Shown here: positions 54,301 through 63,005 of the stretch, in pieces | Position numbering within the stretch: the stretch's first letter is position 1 | Layout: every line of letters begins with the position of its first letter | NCBI GenBank assembly: GCA_002420185.1 | Contig: DIHO01000004.1 | Location: 1-64,000 of the forward strand | Length of the DNA stretch: 64,000 nucleotides | From: Opitutales bacterium UBA5694 | GTDB lineage: Bacteria > Verrucomicrobiota > Verrucomicrobiia > Opitutales > Opitutaceae | Direction: 5' to 3' | Notes under the pieces: model-generated | The model's input: the letters and a program-made list of their open reading frames with translations, nothing else | Told to the model about the DNA's origin: nothing | The model's database searches: none | Position numbers and translations under genes: made by a program

Positions 54301-54747
54301 ATGTCCCGAAATGGCAGACCTGATACTGGCGAAATCCACTATGACCTACCTTCACCGTACGTACCTCACGCTTGCGGCCTACTTCACTTACCCCGATTTA
54401 TCGCCAAAGCAAAACGTCACGTAAAAGACGAGCTCGGCAAATCCTACCAACGAAACTATAAAAAAGGCTTCGATCGGTTTATCTGCCTACATCTGGGTAT
54501 CGATCCAGAAACCGTTGAAGAAATCGTAAGAGAAAGCTCCAGCGACGAGGAAATCGACAATCGTCTCGCTGAGATTTTTCCTTCGGATCTTCGCGTCGAA
54601 AAATGGAATAGGGAATTAGTCCAAAAAGGGATGAGCGAAATGGGACGCGAAGCACTTGCAAGCGCGAAACGAAAAATGGGCATCGAAGATCGTACCGACC
54701 TGATCAGCTTCGCCGACATGATCGAATTTGATGAAGAGCGAATTTAG
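54301..54747 (+). CDS. DUF5069 family protein
   Basis: This encodes 148 aa. The opening YDLPSPYVPHACGLLHLPRFIAKAK matches the DUF5069 pattern (YDLRSPR..., GG-LxHLPR). The rest is alpha-helical with a conserved-looking F-D-R-F-x-x-x-x-L-G-I. Function is unknown. No signal or membrane segment is present, so it is cytoplasmic. It appears monocistronic; a 330 nt gap follows. Confidence 0.82.
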   Translation: MSRNGRPDTGEIHYDLPSPYVPHACGLLHLPRFIAKAKRHVKDELGKSYQRNYKKGFDRFICLHLGIDPETVEEIVRESSSDEEIDNRLAEIFPSDLRVEKWNRELVQKGMSEMGREALASAKRKMGIEDRTDLISFADMIEFDEERI

Positions 54748-55075
54748 TGAGTAATCCGAATCTTTTCCTTTGAGCCTTTCTGTGCGCGACTCTTCAAATC
54801 GAGATCCAATTATTTGCACCAGCATCTCAGCCCGGCTTAGAGAGTGCCATGAGATTTCGTTTCCTTCCAACAGACCCGACTGCCCCGACCTACCCTTAAT
54901 CGTAGCGTATACTCTACTAGGCTGTGCTATCAAATCGACGCAAGGGTTGATGAAAGCACGTTGCTACATTAACGAAGAGGAAATCCAGCAACTGGCGAAG
55001 TCGTTTGGGCCAAGCGTAATTGAAGGTTTGGACTCCGCCGCTTAACGGTCTTTAACAGTACTTGGATCATTAAAT
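54748..55075. other. Intergenic region before the GreA-like gene
   Basis: This is 328 nt. A 91-codon plus-strand frame at 54770-55045 has no family match or clear ribosome site. Its last 30 codons (KARCYINEEEIQQLAKSFG) look protein-like and may be chance or a remnant. No other gene was found. Confidence 0.4.
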
Positions 55076-55543
55076 ATGAACAAGATCGCAATCCTGCAAT
55101 TGATCGCCCGTCGACTAGAGTCCGATCTCGAGCAAGCTTCCGATGCCGCCATTGAGTCGGCTGAATCCGCAACTCACGAAGAGTCGAGGGCGGAAGGAAA
55201 ATATGATACTCGAGGACTGGAAGCATCCTACTTAGCAAGCGGTCAAGCACGTCATGCCGTCGAATTGCGGGAAAGCCTAGCCGCTGTAAAAAACTTTAGT
55301 CTACCCGACTTCACCCAATCCTCTCCTATTGCACTCGGGGCCCTCGTAACCTTGCTATCTTCGCAAGGCCGGGAAATCTTCTTTCTCGCTCCTGGAATGG
55401 GAGGTATGGAAATTCCTTGTGATGACAATTCAACGATAACCGTCATTTCATCAAGGTCTCCCATTGGAAATGAGCTGTTAGGAAAAAGTGTTGGCGACCG
55501 CATTCAAGCAGGCGGCGACAAAACCATCATCCGCATCTCTTAA
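55076..55543 (+). CDS. GreA/GreB-family transcription elongation factor-like protein
   Basis: This encodes 155 aa. The C-terminal half (about residues 80-155) has the GreA/GreB fold pattern, ending SSRSPIGNELLGKSVGDRIQ, the typical C-terminal motif. The N-terminal half is helical and acidic (ESAESATHEESRAEGKYDTR), shorter and different from the long coiled coil of true GreA. It resembles the compact GreA/B homologues found beside classical ones, which may lack transcript-cleavage activity. It ends 16 nt from the convergent LysM gene. Confidence 0.72.
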   Translation: MNKIAILQLIARRLESDLEQASDAAIESAESATHEESRAEGKYDTRGLEASYLASGQARHAVELRESLAAVKNFSLPDFTQSSPIALGALVTLLSSQGREIFFLAPGMGGMEIPCDDNSTITVISSRSPIGNELLGKSVGDRIQAGGDKTIIRIS

Positions 55544-55559
55544 ATCAATGCACAAAAAA

Positions 55560-56318
55560 TCAGGGAATCACCAAGAACATACCCGGCTGCAATTGTCTTT
55601 CACTTGGCAAAACCGAGCTATTCGCCTTTAGGATCTCCATCCACCGACCTCCATTCCCATATACCTCGCTACTGATTTTATAAAGGCTATCTCCTTCCTT
55701 CACAACGTAAGTCCGATTACCCTCAACGGGCGGATTTCCCATTCGGGCAGGTAGCTGGCGATTAGGTGCCACGGGCACGATGCGATCGGGTTCCTGCCTG
55801 GTCTGCGGCAAGTTAAGGTTACTATTTCTCGCCTCAGCCAACCGGCTTTTTAGGGTCTCGTTTTCGCGCCGAAGCTGTTCTATCGTATCCAATAGTTTCA
55901 GACGATAATTTTTCGCGTCTTCCGTGGTAAGCAGGTCCTTTTTCGCCGTCTTAATCAGGTCCTCGACCCGAGCCATTCCTGCGTTGCGTTCCGACGAGTC
56001 CGGATCGCGGCTTTTAATAGCTAGATAATGCTTAAAATGATAGATGGCGGAATACTGGTCATCCATGTGATCAAGGTGAATCAATCCTGCCTCCAGATGG
56101 GACTCTGGGGCGTTGCCGGATCTTTTCGATATGATCTTGGTAAATTGCGAGAGCGCCTCGTTGTCGAGGTTGCGGGAAAGGAGGTCCTTCGCTCTACGAT
56201 ACACGGGATCCTCAGTCTCACTCAGGACATCGAGCGACATCCGATCGGAACAGCCCGCAATCACGAACGTCCCAATTAGAGCAAAAATAAGTTTTGATGC
56301 GTAGGATCTTCTTATCAT
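55560..56318 (-). CDS. LysM-domain lipoprotein with helical repeats and coiled coil
   Basis: This encodes 252 aa. The signal peptide ends in a lipobox (IGTFVIAGCSDR). Residues 35-125 are TPR-like helices (VYRRAKDLLSRNLDNEALSQ), followed by a coiled coil (about 125-165, LLDTIEQLRRENETLKSRL) and a Pro-rich linker. The C-terminal LysM domain (about 205-252) has TYVVKEGDSLYKISSEVYG, which binds peptidoglycan. It probably anchors or organises at the envelope. It is divergent from kdsD by 87 nt. Confidence 0.88.
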   Translation of the reverse strand: MIRRSYASKLIFALIGTFVIAGCSDRMSLDVLSETEDPVYRRAKDLLSRNLDNEALSQFTKIISKRSGNAPESHLEAGLIHLDHMDDQYSAIYHFKHYLAIKSRDPDSSERNAGMARVEDLIKTAKKDLLTTEDAKNYRLKLLDTIEQLRRENETLKSRLAEARNSNLNLPQTRQEPDRIVPVAPNRQLPARMGNPPVEGNRTYVVKEGDSLYKISSEVYGNGGRWMEILKANSSVLPSERQLQPGMFLVIP

Positions 56319-56405
56319 GATCGGAAATACACGTATACTATGAGACCACCTCTTCTTGACTTTCCAAGTCTGAAATCAGCTAAACGCATTCTCTCTCCCT
56401 AATCA

Positions 56406-57386
56406 ATGGATACTGACGAAATAATTGCTAAAGGCCAGCGGTGTATTGATATTGAAGCGGAGGCTCTGGCGAAAACTAGTGCTCAGCTTGATTCAACGTT
56501 CGCTAAGGTCGCGGCGACTGTGATCAATTCCCTTAATGATGGGCAAAAGCTCATTTTTTCCGGAATTGGGAAGAGTGCCCATATTGCCCGAAAACTGGTC
56601 GGAACATTCAACAGCATTGGTGCCCCCTCCACATTTCTAGATCCTGTAAACGCTCTCCACGGCGATATGGGCTTGTGCCGCAAAGGGGACGTTCTTTTTG
56701 CATTTAGCAACAGCGGCGAGAGTGAAGAGCTACTTCGACTCGTGCCTAACCTCAAAAGATTCGACGTCCGAACGGTTGCCGTTACTTCTACATCGGACGC
56801 CTCTCTCTCGAAGCTTTGCGACCAGAACTTAATATACTCTGCAGACACGGAAGCCTGTCCGCTGGATCTAGCTCCCACGGCGAGCTCAACTGCATCTATG
56901 GCTATCGGAGATGCCCTTGCCATGGTGGTTTTAGAATGGCGCGCCTTCAGTCGAGAGGATTTCGCAAAGTTTCATCCCGGGGGAAGCATCGGCAAATCTC
57001 TAGCCGCAAGCGTTGATTCAATCATGCGTCCGACTGGGCAATTTGCTATTTCAAGCTACGAGGCGACCTGCAAGGAATGTCTCCAGCACATGACAAATCC
57101 CAATAGCGGATGCATCGCCCTTACAGACGAGAACGGCAGGCTGGTTGGGATCTTCACCGACGGAGATATTCGAAGGCTCGTTCTCGAGGATGCCGATTTC
57201 CTAGGGAAATCTGTATCCAGTTTCATGACACGATCTCCGATTACTATCAACTCTGGTTCGCTGGCCGTTGAGGCCCTACGGATCTTTGAAAATCGGAAGA
57301 TTGATGACCTAATCGTCGTTGACGCAGATTTCAAACCTATTGGAGTCATCGACGGACAGGATTTGACCAAGGTAAAGATGGTCTGA
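56406..57386 (+). CDS. kdsD: Arabinose-5-phosphate isomerase (KpsF/GutQ family)
   Basis: This encodes 326 aa. It converts D-ribulose 5-phosphate to D-arabinose 5-phosphate, the first step in Kdo synthesis for lipopolysaccharide. The SIS domain (about residues 35-175) carries IFSGIGKSAHIARKLVGTF, FLDPVNALHGDMGL and FAFSNSGESEELLRLVP. A CBS pair (about 205-326) follows, with GCIALTDENGRLVGIFTDGD and IDDLIVVDADFKPIGVIDGQD. Length and order are standard. Its presence supports a Gram-negative envelope. The other Kdo genes are not in this window. Confidence 0.94.
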   Translation: MDTDEIIAKGQRCIDIEAEALAKTSAQLDSTFAKVAATVINSLNDGQKLIFSGIGKSAHIARKLVGTFNSIGAPSTFLDPVNALHGDMGLCRKGDVLFAFSNSGESEELLRLVPNLKRFDVRTVAVTSTSDASLSKLCDQNLIYSADTEACPLDLAPTASSTASMAIGDALAMVVLEWRAFSREDFAKFHPGGSIGKSLAASVDSIMRPTGQFAISSYEATCKECLQHMTNPNSGCIALTDENGRLVGIFTDGDIRRLVLEDADFLGKSVSSFMTRSPITINSGSLAVEALRIFENRKIDDLIVVDADFKPIGVIDGQDLTKVKMV

Positions 57387-57573
57387 GAGCAGACCTCAAA
57401 AGAGCCTAATTTTGCCGAATCTCTCCCTAAATGTTTAACCTTCAAGCCATAACGACTGAGGCTAAGCTTTTAACAGGCCGATTTTTGTTTCGGAATTTTT
57501 CAAAACGCATTCATACCTACCATCAAAACAACCCTGGCTAGGGTACGAAGAAAACCTGAAAACGACGATCGAT

Positions 57574-58611
57574 ATGAGCCACGCTTCCCAAACGCCGATT
57601 ATAAGTGAGTCAAAGCTGCTTTCCGAGCTGTTTCAAATGCTCGAACCCCACTTTTCGACTCTCGACTCGTTTCTCTTGCGGCAAGTCGGCAGTTTTGAGG
57701 AGGAAATTCGGGAACAAATAGAATATTGCATCTACACAGGCGGCAAACGCATTCGGCCGTCCCTAATTTTCTTTAGCGGATGGCAAGGGGAAGGCGTTGT
57801 TGATCAAAAACTAGTAAAACTTGCTGCGGTTATTGAAACTATCCACCTTGCAACCCTCGTCCACGACGATATTATGGATGAGGCTGACATTCGCCGCAGC
57901 CGTCTCACCGTCGCGAAAAAAGATGGAAATGCCACGGCTGTGCTCCTCGGAGATGCCCTTTTCTCTCACGCAGTATACCTCGCAACCCAATTTCCAACTT
58001 CAGAAGTCAGTGAGAAGATAGCCATCGCTATGCGAAACGTCTGTACGGGAGAAATCCTCCAGACAATGCAAAGAGGCGATCCTGATATTGATCTAGCTAC
58101 CTACCGAAGGGTCGTAGATCTAAAAACAGCAGAACTCTTTAGCGTTGCCTGCTTTCTCGGAGCTCGTCTGGCCGAAAGAGATCAACCCTATGTCGAGGCT
58201 GCCGGGAATTTTGGAAGACACCTGGGAATCGCCTACCAGATATACGATGACCTTACCGACCTGATCGGATCGGAAGAGAAAATCGGAAAAACGCTGGGCA
58301 CTGATATCTCAACCGGCAAGGCGACACTTCCTATAATCTTGCTCCGCGATCGCCTTTCGAAAGCAGAAGCCACCCTACTGAGGGACACGCTGGCAGGTAA
58401 AACCGAGCCCGACGTCTCAATATGGCAATCCAAGCTTGCCGAGTTAAGTGTGATAGACACCGTGAAAGAGGCCATTCTCCACGAAGTTCAGCTCGCCCGG
58501 GGAGCAATTACTGCCTATAACGGTAACGAAGACGCGGATCTTCTGTACACAATCAGCGAACTTTTATGGAACCAGGTAGAAGCTCTTCAGTCGGAAGGGG
58601 ACCGTTCATAA
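57574..58611 (+). CDS. Polyprenyl diphosphate synthase (octaprenyl/heptaprenyl type)
   Basis: This encodes 345 aa of the trans-prenyltransferase family. The first Asp-rich motif is LVHDDIMDEADIRRS (about residues 95-108), with GGKRIRPSLIF upstream for pyrophosphate binding. The second is YQIYDDLTDLIG (about 230). Products are chains for quinone side chains; exact length is not decided by eye. It uses IPP and DMAPP, which IspH at 9923-11665 supplies. It is followed by 95 nt and then the sigma factor gene, probably a separate unit. Confidence 0.92.
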   Translation: MSHASQTPIISESKLLSELFQMLEPHFSTLDSFLLRQVGSFEEEIREQIEYCIYTGGKRIRPSLIFFSGWQGEGVVDQKLVKLAAVIETIHLATLVHDDIMDEADIRRSRLTVAKKDGNATAVLLGDALFSHAVYLATQFPTSEVSEKIAIAMRNVCTGEILQTMQRGDPDIDLATYRRVVDLKTAELFSVACFLGARLAERDQPYVEAAGNFGRHLGIAYQIYDDLTDLIGSEEKIGKTLGTDISTGKATLPIILLRDRLSKAEATLLRDTLAGKTEPDVSIWQSKLAELSVIDTVKEAILHEVQLARGAITAYNGNEDADLLYTISELLWNQVEALQSEGDRS

Positions 58612-58706
58612 TCCTAGGATAGAGTCTTCGCCTATTTTCGCTATTTTTAACGAAGGGACCTAGACATTTGACCTTTTATCGTTAGCGTTTCCCCCAACTC
58701 AAATCA

Positions 58707-59336
58707 ATGAGTATAATTAAAACCATCACTAAGCCGCTTGTTTCTTCGCCTGAAAGGCGATTGGAAGCAGATGAGGATCTCGTTATCGTGCGAAAGATCC
58801 AATCCGGTGACGTAGACGCTTTCGACTCATTGATTTTCAAGTACCGCGAACGGGTTTACTCCGTGATCTACAATTTGACATCCAATCGGGAGGATGCTTC
58901 GGACCTAACCCAAGAGACTTTTATCAAAGCGTTTCAATCGATCAACCGCTTCAAGGGGAAATCTAGTTTTTTCACTTGGCTCTACCGAATCTCCTTGAAT
59001 ACTTCCCTCAGCCACCTCCGGAAAAACAAGCTGAGACGCTTTTTCAGTTTCGAAAAAATGGTCGAGGAGGATCATACGGAAGGATTCATTGAAAATCTGA
59101 GGACTGAGTCCGACTCGGACAAAGCAGCCTTGATGACCGAACTTCAGGAAAGGCTGAACGACGCTTTCCAAAAATTGTCTATCAAACACCGAACCGTGAT
59201 CACCCTGTTTGAGATTGACGGTCTGAGTCACAAGGAAATCGCTGAAATCGTCGGGACATCCATTGGCACTGTTAGATCCCGTCTCTATTATGCTAAACAA
59301 TCCCTCCAAGGCGAGTTGAAAGACTACATTCGTTGA
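58707..59336 (+). CDS. ECF-type RNA polymerase sigma factor
   Basis: This encodes 209 aa. Sigma region 2 (about residues 30-100) has DAFDSLIFKYRERVYSVIYN, then DASDLTQETFIKAFQSINRF and FFTWLYRISLNTSLSHLRK, the group 4 (RpoE-like) pattern. Region 4 (about 150-205) has LSIKHRTVITLFEIDGLSHK and EIVGTSIGTVRSRLYYAKQSL, the helix-turn-helix for the -35 element. Its stop overlaps the start of the membrane protein gene by 2 nt, as for a sigma/anti-sigma pair, and a pseudo-HtrA gene follows. Confidence 0.92.
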   Translation: MSIIKTITKPLVSSPERRLEADEDLVIVRKIQSGDVDAFDSLIFKYRERVYSVIYNLTSNREDASDLTQETFIKAFQSINRFKGKSSFFTWLYRISLNTSLSHLRKNKLRRFFSFEKMVEEDHTEGFIENLRTESDSDKAALMTELQERLNDAFQKLSIKHRTVITLFEIDGLSHKEIAEIVGTSIGTVRSRLYYAKQSLQGELKDYIR

Positions 59337-59932
59337 ATATCTCTAAGACCAAGATGCTCTTTAAAAAAAGATTCTCCCCAAAAGACGACGAACGCCTTAG
59401 CCATCTGATACAGCTGAAACGCCAGGAGAAGCCTGATGAAGCGTTTTGGTTAAGGTTTGACGAGGAATTACGAAGCAAGCAACTCGCCGCTATTGTCCGT
59501 ACGCAATCATGGTATGAAAGGGTTGGAAAGCTTTTCATACTTATTGCTCGGAAGTCCGCAGCAGCTACGGCTACAGCGAGCATATTGGCATTTGGTATCT
59601 TTACTATATCAGAAACCGATTATTTCGCAGGAGGAGAACCCACAACCAGCCCCAATCAAAACGAGCCAGTGCACCCCACAGAGGACGACGCTTCCGCCAT
59701 CGATCAGCCTATTTTTGTAGTTGATGATCTCCATCCACAAGCTGAGGCAAACGAAGTTGATTTCTCATACGGGATCAATGCAACTCCCTCCTACGAGATC
59801 AACGCTCTGACGAAAAAGTCGATTCCTGTTAACTATCAGATTATCGCTGAACCTAAGCAATTCACCGCTGACCACATCAATTCCGGAACCGATTTGGGTG
59901 CCAAGGTCATCGGTACTTGGAGCCATTTTTAG
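59333..59932 (+). CDS. Single-pass membrane protein, probable anti-sigma factor
   Basis: This encodes 199 aa from TTG 59333, or about 192 aa from ATG 59354. Layout: a charged cytoplasmic N-terminus of 70 residues (FSPKDDERLSHLIQLKRQEK, FWLRFDEELRS), one membrane helix (about 77-93, AAATATASILAFGIFT), then an acidic periplasmic domain of about 100 residues. This is the usual layout of a membrane anti-sigma factor. It lacks a recognisable zinc motif. Translational coupling to the sigma gene is the main reason for the call. Confidence 0.65.
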   Translation: MNISKTKMLFKKRFSPKDDERLSHLIQLKRQEKPDEAFWLRFDEELRSKQLAAIVRTQSWYERVGKLFILIARKSAAATATASILAFGIFTISETDYFAGGEPTTSPNQNEPVHPTEDDASAIDQPIFVVDDLHPQAEANEVDFSYGINATPSYEINALTKKSIPVNYQIIAEPKQFTADHINSGTDLGAKVIGTWSHF

Positions 59933-59935
59933 CCC

Positions 59936-61000
59936 ATGTTCATTCGGCTACTCAAACGTGCTACTATGGCGGCACGAGCTTCAGTCGTAATTCTCGCCAC
60001 CAGCCTGCTTGCAAGCTCTCAAGTCGACTACGGTCAAAGCAGGAGTAGCGTGTTCGATCTACAAAAAACGATACAGGGAATTTACCAGGATCGCAAAAAC
60101 GCTGTAGTTCGGGTAAAGGTTGCCACCGAGACCCTCTCTGAGAGCAACGAGCCAAAGGTCGTACTTAGAGTGTTTTCCGGTTTCTTTATCAGCGAGAAGG
60201 GACAAGTGCTGACAAGCTATCTTCCCACCGACAACGCTACCCGAGTTTGGATTGAAAAGGGTGGTATATCATTTCTCGCGGATATTGTCGGATCAGACGC
60301 CCGTACGAATGTGGCTCTTTTGCAGGTGATTAATTTGCCCGATTCCTTCGACTACATCAAACTGATCGAAGAAAAGAAAAGCCCCGAAATCGGCGCTTTA
60401 GCGTTTTCCGTAACAAGCCCACTTGACTTCAGTCCTACTCCTAAATTCGGGCTCGTCACCGGATACGAGAGCCACTTTGCTGAAGTAGTCTTTCCACTGA
60501 CCTATACACGCCTCAGCATTTCTATCGGACCTGCCGAAGGTGGATCGCCCGCTCTCGATGCGAATAACGAACTTATTGGTATTGTGATGGCCACTCTACC
60601 CGAAGTGGATTCATCATACATAATCCCAGTCAGGGCTTTAACAAGAATTGTCTCTCAACTTACAAAGTATCAGGAAGTCAGATACGGCTTATTGCCTATC
60701 GATTTTGAGGAGAAACCAGACACCTACAATATCGGGAAACGCGTCTTGGTTAAGTCCATCTTTCCGGGAAGCCATGCAGAACGAAGCGGTCTTCAGCCAG
60801 GGGATGAAATACTGAGCCTCGAGGGATCGCAAATTGCGGATCTAAACAACTTGCGTGACAGTATTTTCTTCAAAGACCCGGGTGACTTCCTTTTTTTCAC
60901 AATTAAGCGAGACCAGAAAGAACTCGATTTTGCTATTTTGCTCGAGCCCGAAGATGACCACATCGTAGATGGCAATACAGTCGGCTCATCAAACAACTAG
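59936..61000 (+). CDS. HtrA-like periplasmic protein with PDZ domain, catalytic triad lost
   Basis: This encodes 354 aa. After a signal (SVVILATSLLASSQ) comes a trypsin-like domain (about residues 40-235) aligned with HtrA/DegS, then one PDZ domain (about 255-340: LVKSIFPGSHAERSGLQPGDEI). The catalytic positions look replaced. The region of the usual TNNHV reads LTSYLPTDN (no His). The usual TDLAL reads TNVAL (Asp to Asn). The usual GNSGGPL reads AEGGSPALD (Ser to Gly at the aligned position). So it is probably a non-peptidase, perhaps a chaperone or a peptide sensor. It follows the anti-sigma-like gene by 3 nt. Confidence 0.85.
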   Translation: MFIRLLKRATMAARASVVILATSLLASSQVDYGQSRSSVFDLQKTIQGIYQDRKNAVVRVKVATETLSESNEPKVVLRVFSGFFISEKGQVLTSYLPTDNATRVWIEKGGISFLADIVGSDARTNVALLQVINLPDSFDYIKLIEEKKSPEIGALAFSVTSPLDFSPTPKFGLVTGYESHFAEVVFPLTYTRLSISIGPAEGGSPALDANNELIGIVMATLPEVDSSYIIPVRALTRIVSQLTKYQEVRYGLLPIDFEEKPDTYNIGKRVLVKSIFPGSHAERSGLQPGDEILSLEGSQIADLNNLRDSIFFKDPGDFLFFTIKRDQKELDFAILLEPEDDHIVDGNTVGSSNN

Positions 61001-61011
61001 TCTCTTAAAAA

Positions 61012-61431
61012 ATGAAGGTCCAGCATACCGAGTTTCATATCGAAACCAACGGCCAAGGAACTTACGAAATTTCCGGCAAAATAAGAAGCGTTCTTAATTC
61101 TTCCGGTCTGGAGAATGGCACCCTCAACGTCTTCTGTCGCCACACCAGCTGTAGCCTTGTACTAATGGAGAATGCCGATCCTTCCGCCCGCCACGATCTT
61201 GAAAACTATCTAAACCGTCTTGTCCCCGACAACGACCCCCACTTTATTCATACATACGAAGGGCCGGACGACATGCCCAGTCATATCAAAACAGCACTCA
61301 CCCGGAGTTCAGAGTCGATCCCTTTTGTCATGGGAGTTCTCCTTTTAGGAACCTGGCAAGGACTCTTCCTCTGGGAACACCGGATACAACCGCACACTCG
61401 CCATCTAGTTGTATCTATTGTCGGCGAGTAA
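61012..61431 (+). CDS. YjbQ/UPF0047 family protein
   Basis: This encodes 139 aa, the full family length. Motifs: GTLNVFCRHTSCSLVLMEN, FIHTYEGPDDMPSHIKTALT and LLLGTWQGLFLWEHR, with His and Cys residues conserved in the active-site cleft. Members have been described as secondary thiamine-phosphate synthases; the physiological role is unclear. It starts 11 nt after the pseudo-HtrA gene, so it may be the last gene of that operon. Confidence 0.92.
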   Translation: MKVQHTEFHIETNGQGTYEISGKIRSVLNSSGLENGTLNVFCRHTSCSLVLMENADPSARHDLENYLNRLVPDNDPHFIHTYEGPDDMPSHIKTALTRSSESIPFVMGVLLLGTWQGLFLWEHRIQPHTRHLVVSIVGE

Positions 61432-61584
61432 CCATTAGAGATGTAAGAATAGAGGACAAAACAATTGCCTCTCTTGTAACTGAAAACAAACCGGTACTCG
61501 AATTTTCTCTTTTCCGCACGTCAGTACAAGACTTTGGTCCCCCCAACCGAGACCGCAATGGGGACTCTGCGAGAGCACGCCACT

Positions 61585-61680
61585 CTACCAAGCCTTCTTC
61601 TTATGACGATTCGACTTCAAACGCTTACGGCGTTTGTGCTTCGACATCTTAAGACGACGTTTCTTCTTTAGATTACCCAT
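61585..61680 (-). CDS. 31-residue basic protein, AURKAIP1/COX24 (mS38-like) family
   Basis: On the minus strand ATG 61680 to TAG 61585 encodes MGNLKKKRRLKMSKHKRRKR followed by a further 11 residues ending AW. Over half of it is Lys or Arg, with KMSKHKRRK fitting the K-M-x-K-H-K/R-x-R-K core of the AURKAIP1/COX24 (DUF1713) domain seen in mitochondrial mS38 and in a few bacterial groups. It probably binds small-subunit rRNA. It is encoded near the rpsT gene. Confidence 0.85.
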   Translation of the reverse strand: MGNLKKKRRLKMSKHKRRKRLKSNRHKKKAW

Positions 61681-61868
61681 AGAATGATATCTTAAACCTT
61701 TTCGAAAAGCCCGAGAAAGTGATGCGTGCCCTAGACGCTGTAAAGAAGAAACGACACTTTATTGCCTTACAAATAGGGTGGGTCTCAACTACCCTAGCTT
61801 CCTCCTGGCTTCACTGCCTAAAGTCAGGGTCACTTTCCAAAATCTCATTTACTGACGCCCTAAGGAAA

Positions 61869-62681
61869 TTAACCTCGAGGACCCTTGAATTGATCCAGTT
61901 TTTTCAAGAGCGTTTTAAATCCCTTCGGCAGCGACGCCTGAGCCCTCGGACAGGGCAGGCCTGGGATTTCAAACTCGACGGAAACAAGATGAACGCAAAT
62001 CGCATTGTAGATCGGGTTTTCCGGCGAATTCCCACGCCGAAAACCCTTCTTGATCATCGACAGAAAAATACGGTCGCCCTGCGCGTATTCCGCTTCTCCC
62101 ACGATGTTCAGACCTTTCTCTGCAGCATGGATTCGTAACTGATGCACTCGCATGTCTCGAGTCTTCGCCTCCCAAAGCTGGTAACGCCCGAAGCTTCTCA
62201 AGTACTGAAAGCGGGTTTCGCACTTTTTCCCAGTCTTGTGGGAAACGAGCATCTGCTTCCCATTTGAGTGATTGGCAATAGGCAAATCACAGCTGAATAC
62301 GCGCTCCTCTAATTCCGTACTCGCGAGAAGGTGGTAGCGAAAAACGATCTGGCGCGAACCGAAGGCGTTTCTCAGCTTCTCCTCCCACTCCTCCGTTTTC
62401 GCGTAAAGGAGAACCCCACTCAATTCCGCATCGAGTTTGAATACGCGAAAAAGACCTTCTAATCCCAAAGCTTCCAGCTGAGGCTTCTTGTTAAGGAGTT
62501 CCCTCCGCAAAGCCATTGATACATCAGGCTTACCCGCATTCCACTCATGTCTAAAACAGGCAAGCCCTGCTGTCTTGTTAATCGCGAAGTAACCCGGATG
62601 ATCTACGAGCAGCGGGAACTTGACTGATCGCTCGCCCAAGTAGCGTTCTGGGAAGGAAATAAATGGAGCGGTGTCGGACAT
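61869..62681 (-). CDS. RluA-family pseudouridine synthase
   Basis: This encodes 270 aa from ATG 62681 (MSDTAPFISFPERYLG). The open frame continues upstream to 62723, but those codons are part of the rpsT terminator hairpin. The family motif normally HRLDxxTSG reads FRVFKLDAELSGVLLYAK, retaining the catalytic Asp. Later motifs are CETRFQYLRSF and KTRDMRVHQLRIHAAEKGLN, followed by IVGEAEYAQGD. Target RNA (23S or tRNA) cannot be told. There is no S4 domain at the N-terminus. Confidence 0.88.
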   Translation of the reverse strand: MSDTAPFISFPERYLGERSVKFPLLVDHPGYFAINKTAGLACFRHEWNAGKPDVSMALRRELLNKKPQLEALGLEGLFRVFKLDAELSGVLLYAKTEEWEEKLRNAFGSRQIVFRYHLLASTELEERVFSCDLPIANHSNGKQMLVSHKTGKKCETRFQYLRSFGRYQLWEAKTRDMRVHQLRIHAAEKGLNIVGEAEYAQGDRIFLSMIKKGFRRGNSPENPIYNAICVHLVSVEFEIPGLPCPRAQASLPKGFKTLLKKLDQFKGPRG

Positions 62682-62686
62682 TCGAT

Positions 62687-62720
62687 TAAAAAAAGCCCCC
62701 ATCGCCAAAACGTGGGGGCT
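62687..62720 (-). terminator. Rho-independent terminator of rpsT
   Basis: On the minus strand AGCCCCCA (62713-62720) pairs with TGGGGGCT (62694-62701), with a further C-G/G-C step inside, and is followed by T7. It lies 27 nt after the rpsT stop and just before the pseudouridine synthase start. Confidence 0.88.
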
Positions 62721-62747
62721 CATAGATGAGAGGAGGAAAAATGTCTA

Positions 62748-63005
62748 CTACGCCACGAGCAGCTTCGCCATCGATGCCTTTATACGGCTCGCTTTGTTGC
62801 GATGAACTAGATTTGTCTTTGCCGCTTTGTCCATGGCCGATATGTAGTCAGTAGCTGCCGCCTTGAGCCCTTCCTTGTCACTAGATTCCGCGAGCGTCTG
62901 AACCCTCCTCGCCAACGTTTTTAGACGAGTCTTTCGTGCACGATTACGAAGCGTACGAGCGATTGTCTTGCGGTTATTCTTCTCTGCTGACTTGGTATTT
63001 GCCAT
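62748..63005 (-). CDS. rpsT: 30S ribosomal protein bS20
   Basis: This encodes 85 aa from ATG 63005 (MANTKSAEKNNRKTIART); the longer open frame to 63098 does not fit bS20. The sequence is a basic three-helix bundle: NRARKTRLKTLARRVQTL, then AATDYISAMDKAAKTNLVHR and the C-terminal NKASRIKASMAKLLVA, the bS20 signature. It binds 16S rRNA early in assembly. A strong terminator follows. It is transcribed alone. Confidence 0.96.
   Translation of the reverse strand: MANTKSAEKNNRKTIARTLRNRARKTRLKTLARRVQTLAESSDKEGLKAAATDYISAMDKAAKTNLVHRNKASRIKASMAKLLVA

Noticed and set aside
61719..62138. 139-codon plus-strand frame
   Set aside because: Lies mostly antisense to the RluA-type gene, whose motifs are unambiguous.
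62682..62723. Upstream start of the pseudouridine synthase (14 extra codons)
   Set aside because: Those codons are the rpsT terminator hairpin.
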